Of a stretch of 64,000 bases of DNA, positions 13,206-25,870 are shown in pieces. The stretch's first letter is position 1. The number at the start of each line of letters is the position of its first letter. Under the pieces are notes generated by a model. It was not told the DNA's origin. It worked only from the letters and a program-made list of their open reading frames with translations, and searched no databases. A program made the position numbers and the translations under genes. Source of the stretch: Synchiropus splendidus (taxonomy: Eukaryota; Chordata; Actinopteri; Syngnathiformes; Callionymidae); NCBI RefSeq assembly GCF_027744825.2, contig NC_071338.1, forward strand, positions 28,395,501 to 28,459,500, read 5' to 3'.

Positions 13206-13290
13206 TGCTACCCCTCCAAGTTACGCCCCCAGAGCAAAGGGCTGACCCCGCATTGTCCTCCCCGCAGCGGGGTGAAGGATGGAACATCCA

Positions 13291-15019
13291 TCGTTCCAGT
13301 CCAGCAGCCAGGGTCACTTCCCTCCTCTTCAAAATGCCAACACACTCAAGTTCAACTGCGCGACACTAAGTAAAGTTCAACACCTTTTTTTACCACCGTC
13401 TGACGCGAATATTTCCGGGTTCACCAGTGAACAATACACCGTCCTTCAGTCGCTATTTTTGTGGTAATATTTTGTCATGGGTTTGGCTTTCCTTCCTAAT
13501 GGACGGACCAAACTTGCTTATTTATAAGTTAAAAACATGTTGTCCTGTGTCGTGCATTTAATGAAATAAGGAAACAACTTCGAAGATTCATTCATTTATA
13601 TTTGAAGAGCCCTCCCTTTGTTTTGAAGGAGCTCCACAACTTTCGGTAATTCCTCCAAGGCTCCAGCAGGGGTCAGCCCACCACCAAAAGCCGCCTCAGC
13701 TGACACCCACCTCCTCCCTCTGACTGGCTTATCAATGGTTTTACTGTGGATTAGAAAGCAGCGAGTGCACGGAGTATAAAATCAAAGCCCCTCTTGTAAG
13801 CAGTAAAGACGGGTGTTCTGTCAAAGCCACGGATGAAAATGAGGATTAGGCAGGTGATGGCTGGGGAGGAAGCGGGATGAGGCTTTCTTCACCTTGTGTT
13901 GCACCCGGCTAATTGCTTTGGATCAAAAGCAACCCAATTATGAATAGCAGAGGTCTCCTGTCTCAGCCCACGGCGCCACGCAAACAACTTGTCTAATGAA
14001 GGACCGGAGCGGGGACGAAAACAGTCATCGTGGTCGCTGTTGTCTTCCCCTCACCTTTGTTTGACCTGTGGCTGACAGTAAACAGCATGATAGTTTCATG
14101 ACTTCACTGGTCATAATGCGATCTGCAGTCCATGTTATTGACTAGTGTCAATAAAAAATGATCTACATTTCAAATTTTAATATTGAGGAGCTGTATTTGT
14201 CCGACAAAACATATATTTCTGATATGCTGTACTTATTTCACTAGCTTTTACTTAAAAAGTCAATCGAAGTAAGTGTCACTCATATTTGAAACCACGCACG
14301 AATTTGTCCCTCCCAATGTTGAGCTTATTTCTCCGCGCCTGATGCTAATAATTTCTTTCATTTATCTGACCCTGCAAACACCCCCTTGTATTTCTCAACT
14401 CATCTATGTTCACTACCGTTTCTCCCATTCTCCCTACCCCCACCCCCAAACCTGTCCCCAATCCCTCCCAAAAAAATCTGACCTCAGACAGTGAAATGCC
14501 TCGAGGGGGAACTTCTATTATGAACTGATGCTCTTTATTTTCCTGTAAGCAAACACAGCATGAGAGCTGACACACTTATCATTCATCTGAAGAAGATATG
14601 CTTTGACTTATAACTTTAAAGTAAAGTGGAATTGATGTACAAATTTAGAAAGTACTATATCAATACCATCATCTTAAACCAAGCTTTTCAGCAAGTACAG
14701 CGCTTTAAAACTCTTGTCTTGTTAGAACAGTTTGACTGAGCAAACGTTCGGTTTGTTTAACAGTCCTAGCTGGTGGAGAACACATTTCCCGCACAAAAAA
14801 AACAAACAAACATGTGGAATCAGACACTGAAGTTCTGCTTTACAATCCCCTCTGGAATATATCTTTCCTCTCATCCCTCCTTCTCTTCAGCTCCTCTTTA
14901 CTTATAACACATCCTGGCCTTCACTCAACCATCGCTCAGTGATTCGACTACTTGCCATTTAACATGCTCTGCTCCTCCTCCGCCCCCCACCCCCTTCTAC
15001 TCTCTCTCTCTGTCTCTTC
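13291..15019. other. Intergenic, no gene recognised
   Basis: This is unique sequence next to the CpG block. The stretch at 13,640-14,060 has mixed GC content and several motif-like words but no frame of note. A CT-rich stretch lies at 14,860-15,020. Confidence 0.45.
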
Positions 15020-15262
15020 AGCAGACCTGGCCTAAGGCATCGTTAGCTTAATTTAATAAAGGGGCTTAAGCTTTTGAGAGGCTTTTGAAGGATCTGACTG
15101 CTGTTACATTCATTACAATCTATCAGCCACCGGAGACACCGCCTTGTTGTATGAGAGAGCGAGAGAGGAATGAGAGACGGCGCATGGGAGCGAGTTTTGT
15201 CATAAGATTGGCTCTAATTATTCTGGCTTTATTCAAAACCAAGTCAGATTCGTTTTCTTTAC
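15020..15262. promoter_or_regulatory. Candidate conserved enhancer
   Basis: This non-coding stretch is rich in homeodomain-type cores (TTAATTTAAT near 15050, CTAATTATT near 15215) and has balanced composition without simple repeats. It resembles vertebrate conserved non-coding elements. That is inference from motif density only; no alignment was possible. Confidence 0.3.
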
Positions 15263-15404
15263 CGCGTTCTGTGACATCCTGAGATGTTGGCAAAGTTTAT
15301 GTCAAACATTAGCGGCTATTCATACAGGACTGTCTAAATGAAAACTCAAGACAATGGGTCATTTTCTCACTGACAGAGAAACATGTGTTTAGAAATTTAG
15401 ACTG

Positions 15405-16023
15405 GAAAAGGATGGTTTGCTCTCTCCGGGTGAGGAATGAATCATTCCTCAAATGGAGGAGTTTAGAGTTCTTGTTCTTGAGTGAGGGGATAACAGAGTT
15501 GGAGATTGGTCGGCAAATTGTATTGCAGTCGTTCCACCACACTGTTGTGTGTGAGAGAGCTGAGCCAAAACGCAAAGTTCTCTATTTACCCATCAACCTT
15601 ATCCCAACCCCCATCTATGGACATGAGCTGTGGGTCATGACCGAAAGGAGGAGATCCCAGATCCAAGTGGCTGAAATGACTTTCCTCCGACGGGTGGCAG
15701 GCATTTCCCTTAGCGATGAGGTGAGAAGTTCTGTCACTCGGGAGAGACTTGGAGTAGAGCCACTGCTCCTCAGCGTTGACAGTCAGTTGAGGAGGTTCTC
15801 ATGAAGATGCCCCCTGGGTGCCTCCCTTTGGAGGTGTTTGAGGCAGCTGAGAGGAGATTCAGGGGTCGACCCAGGACCAGATCGTATCTCTACTGTACAC
15901 TGGACTGGGAGCGTCTTGGAATCCCCCAGTCAGAGCTGGTGGATGTTGCCCCAGAGAAGGGCGACCTTTGGAAGCGGCTGTTCCCATGGTCCGACAATGG
16001 ATAAGCGGTTGAGGATGGATGGA
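15405..16023 (+). pseudogene. Rex1-type LINE reverse transcriptase C-terminal fossil
   Basis: The frame carries YGHELWVMTE near 15,616, then TFLRRVAG and LGVEPLLL. After a frame change near 15,800 it continues MPPGCLPLEVFEA, RGRPRTR and DWERLGIPQSEL. In fish Rex1 (CR1/Rex-Babar type) LINEs these words form the end of the reverse transcriptase, in this order. The copy lacks the catalytic palm domain, so it is strongly 5'-truncated. It is also broken by a short deletion where the two frames meet (about 15,798). The 3' end, GATAAGCGGTTGAGGATGGA, finishes in a short GGAT-type tail typical of these elements. No target duplication was found. Divergence inside the motifs suggests an old copy. Confidence 0.85.
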
Positions 16024-19000
16024 CATAACTGCCTCACTCTAGATCCATTCCAGCCACACATGGATCATAACTGAAATAAGAGCACACAGCAAGTAGTCTG
16101 GCGTTATGGTGAAACCATGAATCACCTAAACATGACTCATTAACAGACAACAACCTGGACTCATACCCCTCTTTACAAGCGTTTATTTTAGCCCACCAAC
16201 CTCACTGTAGCTACCAAATACTGCTCACCACAGAACCGCAGAAGGTCAGACAGATGGGATGTATGTCCAGCATAGAGAGAGCATGATCATCTGGGCTGTA
16301 GAATCCAGCATTTGGAGGAACGTGTAGCCCAGACCCAGGAGAAGACGGAGCCTTGTCCAAATAAGACAACTGCCTAAACCAACAGCGATGTTCTCTGTCT
16401 AGCCATGCAGAAAATTAAAAGGAACAGTGATGGACCCTTTATATTAAAAACACAATCTGTGATTATCATGTTTGTGGAAGCTGAGGGTGGGAAATATATT
16501 TCCATGTCTTAATCAAACCCTGCTGCATGCAATGCTTCATGAAGAAGCGCTTGGAGTCTGGCTTGTGAATGGCCCTGCACTGCAAACATTCATGCTATGG
16601 CACCTCTCAACAAATTCTTGTTTTTTTCCCTAAGACAAATGGCAAGGACTCCCCCAACCTCCTGCTTCGGCTCCATTATGCGGATGACAAGTGGCAGCTC
16701 TTTTAGCTCTCCCCGTGGGGACACACACGAAAGAAAGGATGGAGTTTAACCCCCCTTTGTGGATGTCCTGCCAGGGCCTCCTTTGGCATTGAGCTCATAT
16801 CAGAACTATCCCAACACGTTTTGTCTTCCACACCAACGTGGTCGCACACCACAGCGAAGGAGAGGATCGTAAACAGAGAGAAAAAGAAAACCAATCCAGC
16901 AATGTGTGCGCATGATTGGGCATCTTTATATGTGCATGCATTATTGGTGCGGAGGTCTGGGCTGTGTGTCGTCGCAGATTTATTCCCTGTCAGATATTAA
17001 ATCTCTGCGATGGAGGTGGTTAACATGCAGATCAGGTGTCAAATGGAAACCAGTGGAGGTGATGCGAAGTGACAGGTTCAACAAAGAATGAAATATGGAT
17101 GGGAGGATTAAAACTAGGATCCTCGCTTAGGTCCACGTGAAAGTATGAATTATTTCCAGAGTAGATGCATGTCATTCTTTTAAATTAAAATGAGTTATTT
17201 TTTGCAGATGCTCATTGTAATAATTCATAATATTATATAATTACTCCTTTTTATGACGGTAAATAAAGTATATTCTTTCTATGTTTGTGTAAAAGGAAAC
17301 AGCAGCAGCTAATAGCAGAGGAGGAGGAGAGAGACGTGGTTAAGAAATGAAGTAGGGAGGAGGTCTATTGATTGAACATGGTTGGCTGTGTTTCTGTGCT
17401 GGTGTGTGAGGGTGTGTGCGTGTGCAACAGGGGAGTGTGGCGAGGGCTATTCACAGGCGGAGTGGTAATAGGAGGGGGGAGCCAGGATGTGTCTGAGCCA
17501 CTGACCTGCCCATTAGCTCTCTCCACTCCGCTAAGCCCTCACATCGATCACCCGCCGCACATCATTGATCTGGAAAACCAGGCACGAGCACACCACTTAA
17601 GACAATAAGATCTAATACTGTGTGGGTGGGTGTGTGTGTTTGCGTGAGGACCTTGGGGTGTGTGGTTGCGTATAAGGACTGGGTATGTATTGTTTGTGTA
17701 CACTCAGATGACATTTGTCTATATGTAGGCGCGTAAACGTGAGAGTCCATGACTGTATGTTAGTGTATGTGTACAGTTATGATTGTGTATGTAACAGTGT
17801 GGTGCAGATTAAAGTGTGTTATAACAGTATGCAAATGTGTTTTGTAATTTTAAACTTTGCTAGAAGATTTTTTTTTTCATAAAATGCCCTTTTTCTGTCA
17901 AATGAATTCTACTGCACGAGGTTAATGCTGGATAATGTTTGTAATGAACCACATGGTTCTTTTGACAACGTGTACATGGAAGCGTTCGCAGCTATTTAGT
18001 GCCGCCGTATAACTGATATGAGGACCCCTCCTTCGAGATCACGTGCACACACTCCCGCTCATTAAACACACAAAAGGACACAGGAATGTTAAACCCGCTG
18101 TCATCTGTTATTCAAATGTATTCCACCTCTCTGCTGTGACATTATTAACAGTGTACACTCCTCCATTAGCAGCTAAATGTGAGCTGTCAGTGCGAATGTT
18201 CTGAGCCAAGTGAAACCCTTAACCCCTGCAACCTCTCGTCTACACAAACACGCAACAGCGGCCATGTTGCACGAGTTCATTACGAATACAAACGTACTGA
18301 AAATACTAATTACTTCGAATTATTCACACCTCCCAAGCGATGAAGCCTCAGTCTTTTCTTCACGAAGCACCAGCGGAGGAGAGAACAGAGGGAGGAAAGA
18401 GCACAATGGAAGGTTGCCAAAATTAAAAAAAAAAATGTTGCCCAGATCCAAGGGAGGACACAAATGAGTGTTGACTGGATTAGAAGGAGATTGTTGATCA
18501 CACAATATGTATATTAAGATGGGCTGTTTTGGAGGATTTTTCATTATAGAACACCTATAGTTATTATAAAATCCTCAGATTGAGGTGCGCAATGGTGGAT
18601 AACCAGCCAAACTAATGACAAAGGGACGCCCTCCATTCAAAGACAGAGCCAGATTCCAGACTCCATATTTGTTTAAGTCTGGCTTTCGAGCTTCAAGGGT
18701 TTCCTAACATTCTCCATAACAGACTTCGCTATTGGGATAAACCCATAACAATGTCCAATAGGGGGCGTCACATGGACTCACAGAACTGGAGTTACATCCA
18801 GGTGTTATCGAATCAAAATATACTGAATAAAATTCTAAAGGCAACATGTGCAATGCTCAAATGTTTTTATAAATTCTTGTTCAAAACTTACAGCAACAAC
18901 AAGTGATCAAATTCTGAAACAAAAATGCAAACAATACACTGTGTAACATCAAAAATGGCATTTGATGAGGTCACAACACAATCTTCACACAAATCAGTAT

Positions 19001-19829
19001 CTGGTTGGTTTCTGACTGTGTGGAAAGTCGCCTGTTACATACCAACAACTTCCCCAGCTGCGCGTGTGGCATTGCACGGGTGGACGGACCTGGGCGTTGT
19101 TCAGCATATATAATATTAATTTCACAACTGTTCAATATAAATTCTTTTGCTTTTTCATTATTCTGTTTGAGTAATTGAGCCATGTCTCTAATAAACCAGC
19201 ATTTTTTATGGCTTTTTAAATGTTTTGTACGAATGAGTCATGTGAGGTGCACGCCAACTCTTGCTCCAAGCAGGTGGGCTCTAGACCCTCAGATCAGATA
19301 GTGATGGATGGAATTCCTCTCTACAATAAAATGTTATTTTTATTTGTGACTTTTAAACATAACTGTGTTTGACATGAACTTGGTTAGACTGACTATAACT
19401 ACATTTTGATTCACTATTTATTTTATATATTATTTGTGTACGATTAAACAATTAAGAAATGTAATAATAAAGTTAGTTTTGACGCAGCAATTTATTGGTG
19501 TCTTTATTTCAAGAGCCAGACGATTTAAACCTCCCGCCATTTAAATCTTCACACGAGTTCTTATATTTTCAAAGCCAATATCAATAAATAAAACACCGGG
19601 CGAAGCAGGTAAGGCAGCCTGCAGTCAACACTGCGTTTTCCCACCAAACATTTAAGTGATAAATAAAACATGAAGGTTCACAGAGCACGCTCTTACACAC
19701 AGACTCATATACAGACAGAAAACCCTGGAAACCCCAGGCACATTATTCAACAGATGGCACCTGAGGGTGAAATCCAAACTGGTTATTTATCTAATCACAA
19801 CAAACTACTAAAACAGCCAATCCCCCCCC
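16024..19829. other. Intergenic, no gene recognised
   Basis: This is mostly AT-rich unique sequence with GT-rich runs at 17,380-17,430 and 17,615-17,830. Chance frames do not exceed 90 codons. No splice-bounded exon or repeat family was recognised. Confidence 0.45.
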
Positions 19830-20170
19830 TATGATTGTTAGGTATTCAAATGAAGGTGATAAGTGGGTTTATGCAAATCTGAACACAATCATTACGCCTG
19901 CAGTCGTATCAACCCACTCAATTAATCCTCACTCAGCGTTTACATTACGCTCCGTCAGATATTTCAAGGCTGTTGACGAGAACCAAAACAACTGTACGCC
20001 ACGATGTGGTGAAAGCACAAAGGCGCTTCAGATGAAGAGCAAGAAACAGCCGCCAGTGCGAGATCAAGCCCTTGCTAACAGGGTAATTGCATTGATTTCC
20101 ATTTAGCTGCACTCCCTGATGTTATTTACAGCATTTAGGCCAATAAACAAGGCTAATCTCACCTCTATAG
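19830..20170. promoter_or_regulatory. Candidate conserved enhancer with octamer word
   Basis: A long non-repetitive stretch contains ATGCAAAT (19,871-19,878, the POU octamer), CAATTAATCC near 19,919, GGTAATTGCATT near 20,081 and other AT-rich homeodomain-like words in moderate-GC context. It reads like a vertebrate conserved non-coding element. A 91-codon frame through it lacks domains. Inference only. Confidence 0.33.
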
Positions 20171-22790
20171 GCTTGATTTTAACCAACTGTGACACGAAAT
20201 CTCGCCACATTCTCCGTCCACTCCCTCAGCCCCCAATGGCCAAGAAGTCGCATACAATATTTGGTTGTGGAGTCGCGCTCGCATCCATAATCCCCAAGGG
20301 TTGTCACTTCCAGAGGAGCCGTTACATGTTTAAGTCAGAGGGTGAAGGGGTCGAGGACTTTGTAAACCGACAGTAAAAACAATAGGCATCTTGTTGTTTT
20401 TGGCCTTTCCCACTTAATTGGCTGCAATGACTTGCCTGCTGTTCTGTTCTCTGTGTGTCAGCTCGAGATTTATATGAGCCTAAAATAGACTGCCGTTAAG
20501 TGACATCAAATTAAATGTGGCAAAGTGTAACTCCACAAATTTAAACTGCCATTTTGACCTTGTGTAATGAGAACTGCCTCAAAGACATCTGTGTTCTGGA
20601 ATTATGCCTCTACAGGGAGCATCACTTGGTTTAGGTGACACCATTATCGAAAAGGAAATTTATAGTAAGTATATAGTAGTATTCCTTAGTTACATTACAT
20701 GGATTTTGATCCCCTATCATTTTTCATCATTCATCATTTTTTTTCCTCAAGATAATATAACTTTTGGTTGCTCCCTGCAGTAGACCTCCTTTGAGCTTGT
20801 TGTTTTCACGTAAATAGACATTGCCATATCACAGCAAGTAATGTCCAAATCCAACTTTCCTGACTCACAGTTATGTTTCAAAAGTCCTCCCCTCCATGAT
20901 GCAATAAGTCTGTCATCATGAATTATGCATTATAAAGTTCTCCCCAGTTTGAAATCTCGGCGAACAAGAGGTTACGAGTTTGAAGCCCATTGTTACGTCA
21001 CACTGGGCTCGACCCAGCCTCCAGCACTGCTCTGAACCTGCCCACTTCCTTATTAGAGCTTAGTCAGATGAAGAGTCTGTTATGATCTTAACTAACACAT
21101 CTTGTATGTACACACGAACACACTCCCACGTCAGAGAAATGACCTCTGACTTACTCCAAAGTGATGTGTCAGCCATATCAGAGGCGGAGGTGAGAGAAAG
21201 AGACACACAGAACTGAGCCAAGTCTCAAGTCATTTCACCAGTATTAAACACAAAAGCAGCTTCCCAGCATCAACGCCGTTGTCTCCTCCCGTGCTCATGG
21301 TCTTCAAACTGATTCCAAAGACACTCCGTTCTCCGGTCCACCAAAGCAGGATCAGCGCGTATATTTGTCTCTAAACAACCAAGACAGGACGGCGCACGTC
21401 TGCTAGTTTGGACTGACCAGGAAGTGGAGCTTTGGCTGCGAGTGATTTTAGTTTGCCATTCAATTGGGCTTTACAGTGAAGCAACAAGCTCCTGCTTCAA
21501 ATGTGAGGTGTTACGGATGGCAGCCGTCCGACAGACGGGCTGCTTCATCGCGACCAATCACAGCAGAGTGGGCATGGCTGGGGAGAACAAGATCGCAGCT
21601 CACGGAAAACGGTGGGTGGAGCTAATGCAATATAATAACAGTTGCTCTCTGAAGAAAATGAAGCATGATGCTGGATGGTGCTGGAAGGCAAATGTTGAAG
21701 GTCTCAGGAGGTTTACTTTCACCTCCAATGCTGAAGAATTGATAAATTGCAAACATGTGAGTAAAAATAACTTAAATAACTTCCACACACAAGTGTCCAC
21801 AGTTTATGTTCCATAGTGAAAGAGCCGTGCAAAGAGGTTCAGAAGAATCCGAGCTTGAGTCTGACAACAATAGACAACATCAGAGAGAGACAGCGTCATT
21901 AGTATGCAGCACACTGAGTGTTGCATTAGTGCTATATTAATGTGGTGGTCACGTCCAGGACACCGGCAGACTGCATCAAGCTCATCATCACTCTTGTGCT
22001 CAGATCAGAGACTCTGGCAAGACCCGAAGCCCACCGCAGGAGTTAAAGAGCAACAGGAGATGCTGCTTCCAGTCACGTACGGAGACAGCCTGCTGGTGAG
22101 ACGCACCACACCTCCGTCGGTTAGCAGCGCAGCACAGAATGCTTCCTCGCTTCAAAAGAAACATATATTTAGGTGATTTTTCTATGAAGAACGCGTTTGC
22201 CTGTAACTCAATTCATTCTCATCCAAGGGCTGTGTGGGTGGTACAGTGGCCTGCTGTAAACACCGGGGAGACAAGTGGGTGAAACTGTGTGCGTTGTGCA
22301 TACATATGACTGAAACATATGCCGACGGGGTTTATTCAGAGCTGTGCCATCTGTGTCTGCGAGCTTTAGCTTGGGCCTGCTGCGGTAATCACAAAGAGGT
22401 CTGGGCAGCAAAACTATATTTAGAGGCACATGCGTGTATTCATAACAATGAAGATCAGAACTCAGGAAGGCCCGTAAGAATTTCTCCTGGAACGGTGCAG
22501 TGGAAGAAAAAAGTATTTCTTGAAATTGATGAGCAGCAGAATTAGGGAAGTGAGTACAAGTAGAATATCTGAGGATGTTTCCTGGTGGCCATTCGATTGG
22601 CATGTGATCAGCCGAGGCAGCCTCGGGTTCTTTCTGTTTTGCAAGAGCAGCAGAAGGAAGTAACAGACCCGCAGTTGTTGGCGTAAGTCACTGGCAGTTA
22701 TGATATTAATATGGGAGACAGTTCTGGTTGCCACTGTCATACCACCTGAATCTGGCTCTGTGTTTCAGCATGTGGCAGAGAGAATCACCA
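20171..22790. other. Intergenic, no gene recognised
   Basis: This is unique sequence. Frames of 130 codons at 21,424-21,816 and 131 codons on the minus strand at 22,208-22,603 have no recognisable domain and no supporting splice or transcription signals. Confidence 0.45.
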
Positions 22791-22945
22791 GGTTTGTGTG
22801 ACGGAGGAAAAGGTAACCAGGCCCCGTTGGAATTAAAGGTAAACAAGGCGATCAAAGCCGAGCTGCATACGCAGATATCGAATGTGCAAATTACTGTAGG
22901 CCCAGCCCTCATTAGTGTCTGCGAGAAATATAAAAACACAACTCA
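22791..22945. promoter_or_regulatory. Candidate conserved enhancer
   Basis: Contains GGTAAACAAGG (forkhead-like), GATCAAAG (TCF/LEF-like) and CTCATTAGTG in about 150 bp of non-repetitive sequence. Assignment is by motif density only. Confidence 0.28.
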
Positions 22946-23229
22946 AGTCTGAAATAAATTCCCTTTTTCCTGTCTTTGACAAGCAAGTGGAATCTTGGAT
23001 CGTCGGCGAGATATGTTCTTATGCGTGAGACTCGCTTTCTGTGACAGTCTTTTCACAACACACTTGAGTTCATGGTAGAGATCTCTTTCATACATGCTTT
23101 AGAATAGTTCGATTGAAAGCTGAAGGCCTGTCAGCGAAGAAAAACGGTCTCGAAACCTTCAGCCATCAATTACATCTGCCAGCATCCTTTCTGTATTTTG
23201 AACCAGTGAATGAACTTGACTGGTAAAAA

Positions 23230-23440
23230 ACGTGGCGAGTACTTTTCACAATGCAGATTTCCGTCAGAATATGACTGACAAAAGGTCGATGAGACATTTT
23301 TTTTTCAATGACGCACACAATGAATATCTATTAGCATATATGTTTTCGCACATTTCTTCAAGGCTGCATATGAAATTGTATTTGTCTGCGGCATAGCAAA
23401 TGATTCCATTACAAAACATGCTCATTTCTCTAAACTCCAG
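23230..23440. promoter_or_regulatory. Candidate conserved enhancer
   Basis: This AT-rich but non-repetitive stretch has words such as GAATATCTATTAGCATATAT, GCATATGAAATTG and CAAATGATTCCATTAC. These suit homeodomain, POU and MEF2-type factors. It looks like a vertebrate conserved non-coding element but was not aligned. Confidence 0.3.
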
Positions 23441-23555
23441 GGTCTGATGACTCTCTCCTCCAACATGAGATTTTAGTATAGATTTTTTAGAATTTCTGCT
23501 GATAAAGAAGTGGACACCATTAGAAGGCTAGTTTAGTGAGGAGACATCTTCGTCC

Positions 23556-24130
23556 TCTTCTGCCTCCTCCACTTCAACCACATCTCGACCTTAACTATCC
23601 TCTTCATGCCACATCCATGAACCTCACTGGCTCTTCTCCTTATCCAGGTTTCTCATTCAAAATGTCCAACTTGTATCCAGACTACCTTCCTAACCTTGTC
23701 TCCAAATTTCTCCAGATGATAAAACATGTCTCGTCCTTCTTACATCCTACTAATGACGACCTCAGCATCTTAAATCTACCACTTCTATACTCAATTTCAA
23801 ATTATACATCACAGCCTGCTAGTATCCTATGAAGCTTCCAGTTAGCTCCAGCTGCCTGTCTGACATCACAGTCTCCCTCTCTCATGCGTGTATTCTATCT
23901 TGCTTCTGCTTCTCCCGAGCCCAAACCTCCACCTCACTCTCAGTAGAAATCACTAGATGATCTGCAAACGTCACCATCCATGAAGACCCCCGATAGGCAA
24001 TGGACTCAAAATGATGACACAGTGAATCACACTCAGACATGTTGTTCAGAGCCTTCAAGAGAGGCGTCGAGATTTCACCTTGAATCTGACCTTCAATCAA
24101 AAGCAAAATTCCAAACAATCCCTCCAATAT
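23556..24130 (-). pseudogene. RTE-like LINE reverse transcriptase fossil
   Basis: Read on the minus strand, one frame (23,882-24,160) contains SSWMVTFADHLVISTESEVE. This aligns with the catalytic 'F/YADD' box of LINE reverse transcriptases, but the second aspartate is histidine, so this copy would be inactive. On the plus strand, the stretch 23,600-23,830 (CATCCATGAACCTC, CTCAGCATCTTAAA) has the spacing and wording of the downstream part of a very common fish LINE I associate with the RTE group. The copy is diverged and broken by several stops. The clade name is uncertain; the RT origin is more secure. No 3' tail or target duplication was found. Confidence 0.6.
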
Positions 24131-25619
24131 AATGCAATTTGTGATGAAAGGTGGAGGCAATGGCTTTGGGTGGCTTTAAATAATTTGCTCCACAAGGCAG
24201 CACGATATAGGTAAAAGTATTTTATGTCAGGAGGGAGTTCTCATGATGCTGTAAATTCACTTAACAAATAGAGTCTGCAAACTCCTCTAAAATAATAAAG
24301 CTAAGAGCGAGTGCTTTTCCACATCACATTCTTTCCTCTTGGGGTTTAAATAACTGTAGCAAGCACCCAGCTAAGACGATAAGGAAGGCTAAGGCGCTTC
24401 TATCCTGGCAGAACACACGCACTTCGAGGGATAAGCTAGGACTAGTCCGGATCCTCCAAACACACAAGCGCTGAAAAGTGAACGCCACAAAGCAGAAGCT
24501 CTCGTTCCGACGCTAAGCAAGCAGGGGAAGAAGGCAGAGACGATCTGGAGAATGGAAGGATTTAGGCCTCATCCCGGGATGAGCATGCGTGGTCTCCTCC
24601 CCATCTGCACATGCATCTCAGCTTCTCTGTACCTTTACTTGCCAATGCAGCCCTCTGCGCAGCCCTTGTTAGTCCTTGAAGCACACGCTGTCTTTGGACA
24701 GTCGGCGTACCGACGACTGATCCAAGAACAGTTCCGCAATGCTCTTCGATTCTAAAGCGACATAAGCTTGCTACGAACATTAGAGACACGTTCCTGAAGC
24801 CAAGCACATGTTTCTCACTCCTCCGACACACTTTCTCCGCGTACAGATGGAGTGTGTTTGACGCCAGCAGAGCAGAACTAAACACTGTAAAATGTGCACA
24901 CGTTCATATGTGTAATATGTGTCTGCACGCGTGTGTGCGTGTGAGGTGTCACCTTAGGGACAGGAAATTAACACAAGCAAAATTCAACTGTGTTCCTTTT
25001 CTTTTTCGCTGGTAACAAGACCATCTGCTATTCATCCTGCTCAACGCAGGGAGGGAAAAAGACAAGTAGGCTGTTTTTCAATCACTCCCACAGCACACCC
25101 CTACTCCTGCCCTGCACCCCCTCAGCCCTCGCAGCAACACAGTGAGGGTCAGAGATAACACCTCAAGGCTACGGTGTTTCTGCCAGCCTTTAAACCTCTT
25201 CATCTCCCTCTGCCTTGCTCTCTGTGGTTTTCATGATGAAAGAGAGGAGACAGATCAGAGGGAAACATGGCAGCCCAAAGACTTGGATCCGGAGCCAAGG
25301 CTAAAACAAGAGCACCGAGTCACTGCCCTTTACCCATCAGCTACAACTCAAGCCGCGGACACCCAGCCATCCACACTCACCAACAGTTTGCCGGTGTTCG
25401 AGATACATAATTGAGAAGTACATGAGATATTTCTATCCTCGTTTGTGTGTGAGTGAATACAGATGGGCTCCAGTGGGCTGTTACAAACGCTCTCTGACAA
25501 CGGCTTAACAAGAGCATTGGCCTTTGGCTTCAGCATCTGTGTTGGTGTGGAGCAGCCAAAACACATAAACATGCTGATTAGTAAGAGTTTCAGCCTGTGC
25601 AAAACGCACATTGGTGCAA
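24131..25619. other. Intergenic, no gene recognised
   Basis: This is unique sequence. A 107-codon minus-strand frame at 24,562-24,885 lacks domains. No RNA gene, exon or repeat was recognised. Confidence 0.45.
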
Positions 25620-25870
25620 ATTGGAGTGTTTTGTAATCGACTCAGTTAAATGTCAAGTGACATGACAACAGAATGTTTCGGCTGTCTTTGCAAATTGGTT
25701 GATCGAGAGACAATTAGTGCAGCAGAGCCAAATTGCTGACGTGAGAAAATGAGTAGGGTTTAATAAATAGATCCTTTTAGGAGGCCATAATATAGACAAA
25801 ATACAGGCAGAAATCTAATTTCCTTCCCCTTTGACCTGTCATTAGACACAGCTGTGAAACCGAAATGAGA
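25620..25870. promoter_or_regulatory. Candidate conserved enhancer
   Basis: The words TTTGCAAATTGG, ACAATTAGTGCAGC, GGCCATAATA, AATCTAATTTCC and TTTGACCTGTCATTAG occur in 250 bp of non-repetitive sequence. This is a homeodomain/nuclear-receptor-like mix typical of developmental enhancers. Inference only. Confidence 0.3.

Larger units (their letters stand above)
12390..13290. promoter_or_regulatory. CpG-island-like promoter block
   Basis: CpG dinucleotides and GC content rise sharply compared with the flanks. Examples are GCCGCGCGCGCACGCC near 12416, CGCGCGCGC near 12489 and long G/C runs at 13060-13200. I judged this by eye and did not calculate an observed/expected CpG ratio. A strong minus-strand donor at its left part suggests transcription leftward. 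No TATA box stands out, as is usual for vertebrate CpG-island promoters. Bidirectional activity is possible, but I see no clear donor on the plus strand to the right. Confidence 0.6.

Noticed and set aside
12961..13332. Minus-strand 123-codon frame with seven glutamines
   Set aside because: The glutamines come from a (CAG)7 run in a likely 5' UTR. The frame ends before the donor and resembles no protein.
21424..21816. 130-codon plus-strand frame with several cysteines
   Set aside because: Cysteine spacing fits no zinc-binding pattern I know. No supporting signals.
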